From Synechocystis salina LEGE 00031 (GTDB lineage Bacteria > Cyanobacteriota > Cyanobacteriia > Cyanobacteriales > Microcystaceae), in contig NZ_JADEVV010000019.1 of assembly GCF_015207985.1 (NCBI RefSeq), forward strand, positions 1-64,000: a stretch of 64,000 nucleotides of DNA, written 5' to 3'. Under the pieces are notes generated by a model. That model was not told the DNA's origin, searched no databases, and was given only the letters and a program-made list of their open reading frames with translations. A program made the translations under genes and the position numbers. Positions 18,044 to 24,037 of this stretch are shown piece by piece (position 1 is the first letter of the stretch; each line of letters starts with the position of its first letter).

Positions 18044-18130
18044 GGTAAAATCCGCCCAGCTAAAGCCCAGCTTTCTGTGGGGTCTATATTTGATGGCACC
18101 GTGAATTACCACCGTGCATTGAGAATGTAG
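18044..18130 (+). repeat. Dispersed ~86-bp repeat, copy C
   Basis: The most diverged copy of the repeat at 2689 and 10822: ATCCGCCCAGC, CTTTCTGTGGGG and GAATTACCACCGTGCATTG are retained. A degenerate AACCCCTGATGA precedes it, replacing the usual CTAGTAA decamer. Confidence 0.75.
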
Positions 18131-18157
18131 GCAGTCTTTATAAGGGGTATAAAACAG

Positions 18158-18373
18158 TCATAAATATCGACGTAAAAGTTGATATACAACTACAATAGTC
18201 AATCCTATAAAAGCTCCAACTGGGCCAAAGAAAAAGATTGAGGTCATGGCTAATTCCAAGGGTTTGTCTTGAACATTAGTGGAGAAATTATTGACAATGA
18301 AGATTCCGGCCATAACACCAAGAGCATAGCCTGCTAATCCAGCAACTAATGCAATGACTATAAATTTGAGCAT
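18158..18373 (-). CDS. Small two-helix membrane protein
   Basis: About 71 residues from the ATG at 18373. Two hydrophobic helices (FIVIALVAGLAGYALGVMAGIFIV and SIFFFGPVGAFIGLTIVVV) enclose a short loop, and the C-terminus is basic (LLRRYL). I recognise no family. The 36-bp repeat lies in its upstream region. Confidence 0.45.
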   Translation of the reverse strand: MLKFIVIALVAGLAGYALGVMAGIFIVNNFSTNVQDKPLELAMTSIFFFGPVGAFIGLTIVVVYQLLRRYL

Positions 18374-18410
18374 ATTTTTAGTTTCATTTAACCCAAAGAA
18401 AAACAATTAG

Positions 18411-18446
18411 TTTTGATAAAAATAATAAACTTTAATATCAAGAAAG
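18411..18446 (+). repeat. Exact 36-bp repeat, copy 2
   Basis: Identical to 11643-11678. A second, diverged similarity follows: 18544-18586 resembles 12373-12415 (CCCAAAG, TACT, GCGGCCCC). The two spacers thus share several blocks. Confidence 0.9.
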
Positions 18447-18852
18447 CAAGAATAAAGATGTGATTCCCGGCACTTTATGGTCGTCGTCCCTCCCTTTTTT
18501 TACTGCCTCCCCACCCCCCCGCCGGACGAGAGTTAACTATTGACACCCAAAGCTACTGACCGGCGGCCCCCCGAGTGGGGGCAAGAAAGCAAGAGGCGTT
18601 GTGGTCTAGTCGGTCAGAGCAATAAATACTTCACTCGACTACCTGCCCAAAGGCCGCAAGAGGGGGGGGACACCCCCTTCCCTAACCCTTCCCCCTTTTT
18701 GTAGTCCGGTCAAAGTCAGCGGTCACGGGTTGATTAGCCCGCAGGTCTTTTTTCGGAAAGCAAGAAAGATGAGCGGATTCGATGTTTTAATTTTTGATTC
18801 TAAGGAATCGAAGATCCGGAAATACCGTTTTTTTTTGCAACGAGGAATTTTA
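18447..18852. other. Spacer with repeats and a tRNA-like patch, no gene
   Basis: The stretch contains pyrimidine-rich runs, a G8 run (18663-18670), and GTGGTCTAGTCGGTCAGAGC (18601-18620), which resembles a tRNA D-arm but lacks the rest of a cloverleaf. No frame looks coding. Confidence 0.4.
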
Positions 18853-18915
18853 TCATATTCGTCAAAATTTTTTGGTGTTATTCCATTTAAGGAAAAAATT
18901 TTATTTGGAATATGA
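18853..18915 (+). other. Long imperfect hairpin upstream of the cytosine-free gene
   Basis: Outer arms TCATATTC (18853) and GAATATGA (18908) and inner arms AAAATTTTTT (18864) and AAAAAATTTT (18893) pair around a 19-nt loop, with small internal asymmetry. It ends 29 bp before the cytosine-free stretch begins. It could be a structured RNA, an element end or a terminator. Confidence 0.5.
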
Positions 18916-19044
18916 TTTTTGCTTTTCTTGGGCAAAAAAAAACTTAGTGGGGAATGGAAGAGAAAAAAGAGAGGAGAGAAAGGGTATATTGGTGTATTGA
19001 AAATAAAAGTAATTTGATGTATTAATTGTAGAAGAAAAAAATGA

Positions 19045-19050
19045 TATAAT
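19045..19050 (+). promoter_or_regulatory. Putative -10 box of the cytosine-free gene
   Basis: TATAAT lies 26 bp before the ATG at 19077; TTGTAG at 19026 is too close (13 bp) to be an ideal -35. The promoter region itself is cytosine-free. GGA at 19068-19070 is a plausible ribosome site. Confidence 0.5.
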
Positions 19051-19076
19051 ATAAGAAAGTTTAAAAGGAAAAAAAG

Positions 19077-19541
19077 ATGTTTAAAAAGTTAGGAGAAGTA
19101 GAAAAAGTAAAATTTAAAAATTGGTGTGTTGATAAAAATAATTTGATGGTTAAAGAGAAATGGTTTGGTAAAGAAATTAAAGAAGATAGGAAAATGGTAT
19201 GGTTTGGGGTTGGAATTGAATTGGGAAAAAATGAAAAATTTGAAGGATTAGAAATAGATAATGGTTTGAAAAAAAGATGTTTGGAATTTTATGGAGAAGA
19301 TTTTAATAGTTTATTATTAATGAGATATGGAGATGGAAGTAAATTAAATTTACATAGAGATAGAGATTGTTTTGATAAAAAAGTAATTATTGTAAATAGT
19401 GGGGTTTGTGTGTTTGAATATGATGGAGAAAGAAAAATATTAGAAGATGGAGGAATATATGAAATAGATGGTAAAAAAAGTCATGGAGTAGTAAAAGTAA
19501 TTGGGGAAAGATATAGTTTAAGTATTAGAAAAGTTTTATAA
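19077..19541 (+). CDS. 2OG-Fe(II) dioxygenase (AlkB-like) encoded without cytosine except at two His codons
   Basis: A 154-residue protein. LLMRYGDGSKLNLHRDRD (HxD at 93-95), KKSHGVV (distal His136) and ERYSLSIRK (2-oxoglutarate-binding Arg) form the HxD...H...R core of AlkB-type Fe(II)/2-oxoglutarate oxygenases. The coding strand has exactly two cytosines in 465 bases, at 19353 and 19482, each the first base of one of these two His codons, which cannot be written without C. Accordingly the protein has no Pro, Gln, Thr or Ala. The cytosine-free stretch runs 18944-19561, so promoter and untranslated parts are purged too. AlkB-type enzymes remove alkyl groups from bases, notably 1-methyladenine and 3-methylcytosine; the substrate here is unknown. 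Confidence 0.72.
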   Translation: MFKKLGEVEKVKFKNWCVDKNNLMVKEKWFGKEIKEDRKMVWFGVGIELGKNEKFEGLEIDNGLKKRCLEFYGEDFNSLLLMRYGDGSKLNLHRDRDCFDKKVIIVNSGVCVFEYDGERKILEDGGIYEIDGKKSHGVVKVIGERYSLSIRKVL

Positions 19542-19641
19542 AAAAGTTTGATTTTTTAGATCAATCACCCCCCGCTAGTAAAATTATACCACGCTATTTC
19601 CCGGCAAGGGTAAACTCCACCTTCACCCTCCTTCTAGTGGT

Positions 19642-19662
19642 TGCCCCTGCGGGGCATTTTTT
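19642..19662 (+). terminator. Intrinsic terminator after the cytosine-free gene
   Basis: The stem TGCCCC / GGGGCA with loop TGC is followed by six T. It lies 100 bp after the TAA at 19539-19541, separating this unit from the adenine-free gene downstream. Confidence 0.85.
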
Positions 19663-19796
19663 ATTGGTCGGTTCGGCCCTTGCCTTGACCCAAGCCTCAT
19701 CTGCGGGATGGAGGGGCGTGGAGTTTCAATGGACAGGGGGGGGTCTGCCTTGTTTTGGGGGCTGGTCGGTGGGTGGCTCGGCCGCTCTGTCCTGGA

Positions 19797-19825
19797 TTGC
19801 TTTTTGCATGGTTCCACGCTATAAT
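19797..19825 (+). promoter_or_regulatory. Promoter with CCACGCTAT motif ahead of the SLOG-like gene
   Basis: TTGCTT (19797-19802) and TATAAT (19820-19825) are spaced by 17 bp. The -10 box overlaps CCACGCTAT (19814-19822), preceded by GGTT. The same nonamer lies at 19589-19597, 20684-20692 and 20737-20745, the last two within GGAACCACGCTATAA. Confidence 0.65.
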
Positions 19826-19859
19826 GGGGGTTGTTGGTTGTTCCCCTGGGGGTTGCACT

Positions 19860-20423
19860 GTGTTGTCCGTTTCTGCCCTGTCGCCCTGCCTTGTTTCTCT
19901 GCTTTCTGCCTGCCCTGCCGTGGGGTTTTCCGGTTCCCGCTCTCTCTCCCCGTTGTCGGTTGCCGCTCTCCGTTCCCTTTCTGCTGCCGTTCTGCCTTCG
20001 GCCCGCGTTTTTGTTGGTTGTGCGGCTGGTGCCGATGCCGTTGCCCGGTCGCTTTTTCCTTCGGCCCAGGTTTTTTCTGTCAGTTCTGGTCGGTGGGGGG
20101 CTGGCCGTTCTGCCTTTGCCCGTCGGTCGGTTGCGGTGGTTTCTGCTGTTCTGTCTGCTGGTGGCCCGGCCGGTCTGTGGTGTTTCTTCCCTGCCGCCGG
20201 CTGTCCTGGTGGGTTGTTGCCTTCGGCCCGGTCTTCCCGTTGCTTTTGTGGGCTGGGGTCTGGCTCTTGGGCCTCTGCCGCCTTTGCCCTTGGGTCTGGC
20301 CTGCCGTTGCTGGCCTTCCTGCCGCCCGGTGTTTCTCCTCCTCCCGGCTGGGGCTTTGTCTCCCTGGGGGGTGGCTGGTGGGTGGCCCGCCCTGCCGCTG
20401 TCCAGTTGTCTCTTTTTGCCTAG
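19860..20423 (+). CDS. SLOG/DprA-like Rossmann protein encoded almost without adenine
   Basis: A 187-residue protein from a GTG start with GGGGG 5 bp upstream. Motifs in order: VGFSGSRS (near 20-27), VGCAAGADAVARSL (near 51-64, like the GGxxGADxxA loop of SLOG proteins), SVSSGRWGAGR, FFPAAGCPGG and GSGSWASAAFALGSGLP, the pattern of nucleotide- or nucleic-acid-binding SLOG/LOG/DprA folds. Only five adenines occur in 564 bases: in GAT (Asp), two CAG (Gln), one AGT (Ser) and TAG. Four of these five codons cannot avoid A, and even the start codon is A-free. Two other frames are also long and open, an effect of the composition. Confidence 0.6.
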   Translation: MLSVSALSPCLVSLLSACPAVGFSGSRSLSPLSVAALRSLSAAVLPSARVFVGCAAGADAVARSLFPSAQVFSVSSGRWGAGRSAFARRSVAVVSAVLSAGGPAGLWCFFPAAGCPGGLLPSARSSRCFCGLGSGSWASAAFALGSGLPLLAFLPPGVSPPPGWGFVSLGGGWWVARPAAVQLSLFA

Positions 20424-20450
20424 CGTTCAGCCCCTGCCTGTTGGTGGGGG

Positions 20451-20642
20451 TTAATCATTGGTAGCAATAATTTCTAAAATCTTGTGGCGTAATATTTCCC
20501 GCCAGTTAGAGACAGCATAAAGTTTTTCTTTTTGTTCTGGGGTAATTCGTAACGAAATTTGAGCAGTACAAGGTACTTCTCTTTCAGTTTTGAATGCGTG
20601 CTTTTTTAAATCTGGATTACCACCAGGACGACCACGACCCAT
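20451..20642 (-). CDS. Small ribbon-helix-helix-type DNA-binding protein
   Basis: A 63-residue basic protein starting GRGRPGGNPDL, with a strand ISLRITPEQKEKLYAV and helix WREILRHKILEII, fitting a short RHH regulator. It converges on the SLOG-like gene (27 bp between stops). Its own promoter region, shared with the divergent small-gene operon at 20797, carries two copies of GGAACCACGCTATAA. It is therefore the best candidate for the factor reading that motif, including at the SLOG promoter (inference). Confidence 0.6.
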   Translation of the reverse strand: MGRGRPGGNPDLKKHAFKTEREVPCTAQISLRITPEQKEKLYAVSNWREILRHKILEIIATND

Positions 20643-20683
20643 AAAAAATCCTTTGATAAATACGGCTCAAATATAGCACGGAA

Positions 20684-20748
20684 CCACGCTATAAAGTTTT
20701 GTAAATTTTCTCAAAATAAAGTATTATTGCACGGAACCACGCTATAAT
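20684..20748 (+). promoter_or_regulatory. Tandem GGAACCACGCTATAA operators/promoters
   Basis: Two copies of GGAACCACGCTATAA, the downstream one forming a TATAAT -10 box at 20743-20748 for the operon starting at 20797. The spacing of 53 bp places them about five helical turns apart. Confidence 0.65.
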
Positions 20749-20770
20749 AGATTTATAGGGCAAAACCCTA

Positions 20771-20790
20771 GACCACTCAACTACTTAGGA
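20771..20790 (+). repeat. Shared leader element, copy 1
   Basis: GACCACTCAACTACTTAGGA, ending 6 bp before the ATG at 20797; the variant AACTACTTAGGA differs from the other copies. Confidence 0.85.
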
Positions 20791-20796
20791 ATTTTT

Positions 20797-20976
20797 ATGA
20801 CCATTCAAGAAGCAAAAGAGATCGCCGCAGTCTGTTCAATGATGCGAAGCGAATTACCCGATGGAATGTGGGAGGAAGTCAAGGAAGCAATTCTCGACTA
20901 CCGGGAAGGCAAAGACGGTGAAGCTTTCGCAGAAGAACTAAGCGAAATTTGCAAAGACTGGGGGTTTTCAATCTAA
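20797..20976 (+). CDS. Small acidic protein, first gene of the leader-element cluster
   Basis: A 59-residue protein beginning TIQEAKEIAAVCSMMRSELP and ending EICKDWGFSI, acidic and predicted helical. No family recognised. Its stop overlaps the next start (TAATG), so the two are translationally coupled. It is read from the GGAACCACGCTATAAT promoter about 50 bp upstream. Confidence 0.6.
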   Translation: MTIQEAKEIAAVCSMMRSELPDGMWEEVKEAILDYREGKDGEAFAEELSEICKDWGFSI

Positions 20977-21107
20977 TGAAAGATTTAGAAAGCCTACGCA
21001 AAGAACTAGATAAGCTTGCACAACAAACTGAGCAAGAAGACCTGAAAAGGGAATTAGAAAGCTTAATTCAACAGATTCTCAAACATCGAGATTATTGCCC
21101 ATTCTAA
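20976..21107 (+). CDS. Small helical protein coupled to the preceding gene
   Basis: A 43-residue, heptad-like peptide (LESLRKELDKLAQQ, DLKRELESLIQQIL) ending HRDYCPF, probably a short coiled coil. It starts on the TAATG overlap. No family recognised. The length and repeat pattern argue for a real gene, but this rests on coupling and composition alone. Confidence 0.5.
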   Translation: MKDLESLRKELDKLAQQTEQEDLKRELESLIQQILKHRDYCPF

Positions 21108-21139
21108 ATAGTTACATAGCCCTCACCCTGGGGGCTTCG

Positions 21140-21159
21140 ACCACTCTACTACTTAAGGA
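21140..21159 (+). repeat. Shared leader element, copy 2
   Basis: ACCACTCTACTACTTAAGGA, 5 bp before the ATG at 21165, preceded by CCCTGGGGGC. Confidence 0.9.
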
Positions 21160-21164
21160 TTTTT

Positions 21165-21563
21165 ATGATTATCAAATTGTGTGAACTGTCCAATCCATCC
21201 CTAGCCTTAGCCGTATCCCGTCAAATGGGGGGAAAATCTGAATTATTGCAACACTATAAAGACGTTGTCAATCATGGTGCAGATTCTGGATTTAATGGCT
21301 TTATTTATTATTCAGAAACCGTTAAATTTTGGCGCAATAATAAGAAATTAATCCTAGAATCCTTAAGCCAATTAGCGGATGATTTAGGAGAAAATGTAAT
21401 CAATATGGTCAGAAACTTTAACTGCATTAAGGGTGATTTTTCAACAGATGAAATTGGGAAAGCTCTATATGGCAGTTACCGTGAAGAATTCGACTTAATT
21501 TATAACTGCTTAGCCTGGTATGCACTGGAAACAGTTTGTCAGGAAATGGAAGCCCTAAGTTAA
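21165..21563 (+). CDS. Phage/plasmid-type conserved protein (DUF7222-like)
   Basis: A 132-residue protein with GFIYYSETVKFWRNNKKLILE, the central FNCIKGDFSTDEIGKALYG and LAWYALETVCQEME near the C-terminus. This pattern is seen in small proteins of phages and plasmids grouped as DUF7222; function unknown. No enzyme motif is visible. The leader element fixes the start at 21165. Confidence 0.6.
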   Translation: MIIKLCELSNPSLALAVSRQMGGKSELLQHYKDVVNHGADSGFNGFIYYSETVKFWRNNKKLILESLSQLADDLGENVINMVRNFNCIKGDFSTDEIGKALYGSYREEFDLIYNCLAWYALETVCQEMEALS

Positions 21564-21597
21564 AATCTCGCGACCTCAGCACGTCCTGAAAAGGCTG

Positions 21598-21617
21598 ACC
21601 ACTCTTCTACTTAAGGA
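21598..21617 (+). repeat. Shared leader element, copy 3
   Basis: ACCACTCTTCTACTTAAGGA, 9 bp before the ATG at 21627; it has CTTCTA where most copies have CTACTA. Confidence 0.9.
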
Positions 21618-21626
21618 TTTTTTACC

Positions 21627-21884
21627 ATGCACCACGACACCAAAGAAGCGATCGCCCGTTGCCTTTATTTCATCGACCGGGAAAACAAAACCCAAGAAAA
21701 CCCCATCATTGCCGTAATTGAGAAGGCCCTAGAATTTGCCAAAAATGAGGTTATTTTTTCAGACCCCTACGACCTATTAGCTCAGATTGAAAGCGTACTG
21801 ACTGAGGAAGAATTGGCCAACGACGACCGTTATTATTCCCGCCAGGAAACGGAAGACTACCACCGCAATTGGTTACATTTCTAA
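21627..21884 (+). CDS. Hypothetical protein, 85 residues
   Basis: Acidic and helical (TKEAIARCLYFIDRENK, PIIAVIEKALEFAKNE, DPYDLLAQIESVLTEEELA). No family recognised. The start is set by the leader element, and the stop is followed at once by the decamer CCCCTAGTAA and a GC-rich hairpin at 21903-21918. Confidence 0.6.
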   Translation: MHHDTKEAIARCLYFIDRENKTQENPIIAVIEKALEFAKNEVIFSDPYDLLAQIESVLTEEELANDDRYYSRQETEDYHRNWLHF

Positions 21885-21902
21885 GCCCCTAGTAAAATCC
21901 CT

Positions 21903-21918
21903 GGCCCCCCTGGGGGCC
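21903..21918 (+). other. Intercistronic hairpin GGCCCCCC/TGGGGGCC
   Basis: Near-perfect palindrome with no loop-side T-run, 3 bp before leader copy 4. A near-identical hairpin sits at 22462-22476 before copy 5. It could be an mRNA-processing or attenuation element. Confidence 0.7.
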
Positions 21919-21921
21919 TCC

Positions 21922-21941
21922 ACCACTCTACTACTTAAGGA
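21922..21941 (+). repeat. Shared leader element, copy 4
   Basis: ACCACTCTACTACTTAAGGA; the ATG at 21950, not 21944, has the spacing seen at the other copies. Confidence 0.9.
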
Positions 21942-21949
21942 AAATGATT

Positions 21950-22141
21950 ATGTACTTTGACCGTTTCGACATTGCAGAGGCTTGGTTTATTTATCTCTCA
22001 GAAAACCATTCTGGCCAGAATTGCCCCCTATATCTTCGATTATGCCAACTGCAAAAATGGTTTAAGCCTAGCCCATTGTTAAACCGCTCCCGACTGAATG
22101 AAAATGCCCAAGCTATTCTAGAAAATTTGGAAGAAAATTAA
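21950..22141 (+). CDS. Hypothetical protein, 63 residues
   Basis: Begins MYFDRFDIAEAWFIYLSENH and continues CPLYLRLCQLQKWFKPSPLL, a pattern seen in small phage proteins of unknown function (a YxRL-type linker between two helices). The stop overlaps the following ATG (TAATG). ATG at 21944 in the same frame is an alternative start. Confidence 0.55.
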   Translation: MYFDRFDIAEAWFIYLSENHSGQNCPLYLRLCQLQKWFKPSPLLNRSRLNENAQAILENLEEN

Positions 22142-22284
22142 TGAAAGAAGAAACATTTTCAAGAGAATTAGCAAAAATTCTCAAAATTCACTGGACTAAA
22201 GAATTTCACCTTGAATTTATCAAAATCTCAGAGGAAATTATCAATGACAATATGGAACAGCAAAAACGGCCCAATCGCAGTTGA
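22141..22284 (+). CDS. Small protein coupled to the previous gene
   Basis: A 47-residue frame (KEETFSRELAKILKIHW) started on a TAATG overlap. No family recognised. Its last 41 bp overlap the next gene in another frame. Evidence is coupling only. Confidence 0.4.
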   Translation: MKEETFSRELAKILKIHWTKEFHLEFIKISEEIINDNMEQQKRPNRS

Positions 22285-22444
22285 TGATATGACAGAAGCC
22301 CACGCTAAGAATGTCTTAAAAATGTTGATCCGAAACAACATGATCAAGCGACCGGAACGACAAGTCCTAGAAATGCCCCAAGAGGTTAAAGACGAACTTT
22401 TAGCAAAGATGATTGAACGTGAAGAATCTCAATGGGGATATTAA
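22244..22444 (+). CDS. Hypothetical protein, 66 residues
   Basis: Begins MTIWNSKNGPIAVDDMTEAH and has helices KNVLKMLIRNNMIKR and EVKDELLAKMIERE. The ATG at 22244 has GAGGA 8 bp upstream; a TTG at 22211 would extend it. The stop overlaps the decamer AACCCCTAGTAA. Function unknown. Confidence 0.5.
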   Translation: MTIWNSKNGPIAVDDMTEAHAKNVLKMLIRNNMIKRPERQVLEMPQEVKDELLAKMIEREESQWGY

Positions 22445-22480
22445 CCCCTAGTAAAATCTTTGGCCCCCCTGGGGGCTTTC

Positions 22481-22500
22481 ACCACTCTACTACTTAAGGA
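22481..22500 (+). repeat. Shared leader element, copy 5
   Basis: ACCACTCTACTACTTAAGGA, 9 bp before the ATG at 22510, preceded by decamer and hairpin as at copy 4. Confidence 0.9.
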
Positions 22501-22509
22501 ACATTTATC

Positions 22510-23067
22510 ATGACAACTACCACTAAAAGCACCAGCAAAACCCCTAAACTTTGGGAACTGTCCGACGAAATTACCAATCTTGAAGACCAGATCTCAGAAG
22601 TTCAAGACCGGGAAGATTTAAGCGAATCTGAAAAAGACCTATTAATGGGAGAAATCCTAGAAACTTGGTTATTGACTGGCAAAGAATTTGATGCTAAAGC
22701 CTGTAATGTTGCCGCTTACATCAAGCACCTAGAAGCAATTACAGAAGCTCGTAAAAATGAATACCGACGCTTACGAGATTTAGCAGAACAATCAGAAAAT
22801 CAATCCCAACGCCTACGCAATTACCTTGTTAGCAATATGCAGAAATTAGGTAAAAAGAAAGTTAGTGGAGTATCAGTCAATTTATCGCTACGAAAAAAGC
22901 CAGCAAAGGTTATTCTCAATTGCCCATTGGAAGACTTACCAGCGGCGTTTATGAAAGTCGAAATTAGCCCCCGTCTATCGGAACTGAAAAAACACGTTCA
23001 GGCTAACCCAGATTGTTCTTTTGCCCAATTAGCCGATGTTGAGGAGTATTCAGTGATGATCAAGTAA
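22510..23067 (+). CDS. Siphovirus Gp157-family protein
   Basis: A 185-residue protein with a helical N-terminus (LWELSDEITNLEDQI), a long coiled segment (AAYIKHLEAITEARKNEYRRL to QRLRNYLVSNM) and the conserved C-terminal GKKKVSGVSVNLSLRKKPAKV. This is the Gp157 family of phage proteins, proposed to influence host nuclease activity or recombination and often encoded beside single-strand annealing proteins, as here. A hairpin TGGGCA/TGCCCA follows at 23079-23100. Confidence 0.82.
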   Translation: MTTTTKSTSKTPKLWELSDEITNLEDQISEVQDREDLSESEKDLLMGEILETWLLTGKEFDAKACNVAAYIKHLEAITEARKNEYRRLRDLAEQSENQSQRLRNYLVSNMQKLGKKKVSGVSVNLSLRKKPAKVILNCPLEDLPAAFMKVEISPRLSELKKHVQANPDCSFAQLADVEEYSVMIK

Positions 23068-23126
23068 ACCCAAAGACCTGGGCAAGTCTAAAACTGCCCA
23101 AAAAGAAAGTGATCTCCCTTAGGGCG

Positions 23127-23144
23127 ACCACTCTTCTACTTAAG
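23127..23144 (+). repeat. Shared leader element, copy 6
   Basis: ACCACTCTTCTACTTAAG, but with the ribosome-site part changed (AAGATC); a separate AGGA at 23151 serves the ATG at 23164. Confidence 0.8.
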
Positions 23145-23163
23145 ATCTTCAGGATAACAAATC

Positions 23164-23637
23164 ATGCTCCTTAACGAAATTCTCGAAAACCTACGCCAAC
23201 CCATTGCCCCCCAGTTCATTAGCCAGAAAAAAACCTACAAAAACAAAAAACCAACTGGTTCCGTTGATTTTGTAGCCTGGTATGATCTAGCGGACTTGCT
23301 CGACGACCTTTGTGGCCTGGAGGGTTGGGAATGGTTAATCATTGACACCCAACAAATTGGCGATCGCCTAACCCTCACTGGCTCCCTGACGATCCATGGG
23401 GATGACCGCAGTTTGACCAGGCAGGCCACCGGCACCGAAGACATTGATTGTAGTAGCTACGGCGATCCAAGCTCCAATGCAGAAGCCATGGCCCTAAGAA
23501 GATGTTGCGCCAAGTTTGGTCTTGGCCGTGACCTGTGGAGAAGAGAAAAACCCCAGCCCCTCAAGATGGGACAACGACGAGAACCAGAGAAACAGACAGT
23601 TTTCCCCAGGCACCATCTCGCGGGAGGAATGGCTTAA
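23164..23637 (+). CDS. Rad52/22-like single-strand annealing protein
   Basis: A 157-residue protein with VDFVAWYDLADLLDDLCGLEGW, then IGDRLTLTGSLTI, and the hallmark SYGDPSSNAEAMALRRCCAKFGLGRDLW near 100-127, typical of phage Rad52/Sak-type recombinases. It would anneal complementary DNA strands during phage or plasmid recombination. The C-terminal tail after 130 is basic and short. Pairing with Gp157 supports a recombination module. Confidence 0.82.
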   Translation: MLLNEILENLRQPIAPQFISQKKTYKNKKPTGSVDFVAWYDLADLLDDLCGLEGWEWLIIDTQQIGDRLTLTGSLTIHGDDRSLTRQATGTEDIDCSSYGDPSSNAEAMALRRCCAKFGLGRDLWRREKPQPLKMGQRREPEKQTVFPRHHLAGGMA

Positions 23638-23686
23638 GAGAAAAGCGGGAAAGGGCTAAATGATAGCCACTGTAGAAGCAGGAAAA

Positions 23687-24037
23687 TTAGGCCGCTATTT
23701 TTTGACGACTCGGTGACAACTCTCCCAATCTCTGGCCAGTGAGGATCAACAAAGTGGAAAGCTCTGAGCTACCAAGAGATCTAATAAAACTACCCATATC
23801 AACGCCACCAGCGAGAGATAAATAATACTCATCGGCGAACCCTGGCGAGAGGCGATCTGCGGCCTCCACTAAACCCTTAAACATTTCAAGGGTGGGGCTT
23901 TTCTTACCTGTAAAGACTTCAGAGAGATAAGAAGCATTACGGCCAGCTTCTAAAGCAAGAACCTTGGTTTGGATTCTGTGGCTTTTAAGCTTGCCCTGAA
24001 AAACTTCTAAAAAATCTCTATTCATTTTTTTAGCCAA
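23687..24037 (-). CDS. XRE-type helix-turn-helix regulator
   Basis: A 116-residue protein: FQGKLKSHRIQTKVLALEAGRNASYLSEVFTGKKSPTLE is a Cro/CI-type HTH, followed by a 45-residue helical tail. It faces the recombination gene cluster convergently and is divergent from 24038 onward. It is probably a plasmid or prophage-type repressor. Start at 24037; an internal ATG five codons in is possible. Confidence 0.75.
   Translation of the reverse strand: MAKKMNRDFLEVFQGKLKSHRIQTKVLALEAGRNASYLSEVFTGKKSPTLEMFKGLVEAADRLSPGFADEYYLSLAGGVDMGSFIRSLGSSELSTLLILTGQRLGELSPSRQKIAA

Noticed and set aside
18595-18620. tRNA-like sequence (GTGGTCTAGTCGGTCAGAGC)
   Set aside because: The D-arm-like part is present, but no anticodon stem, T-arm or matching acceptor strand follows. 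At best a tRNA fragment.
19637-20464. Two further long open frames over the SLOG-like gene
   Set aside because: They exist because nearly A-free DNA cannot form stop codons; their translations lack the ordered SLOG motifs.
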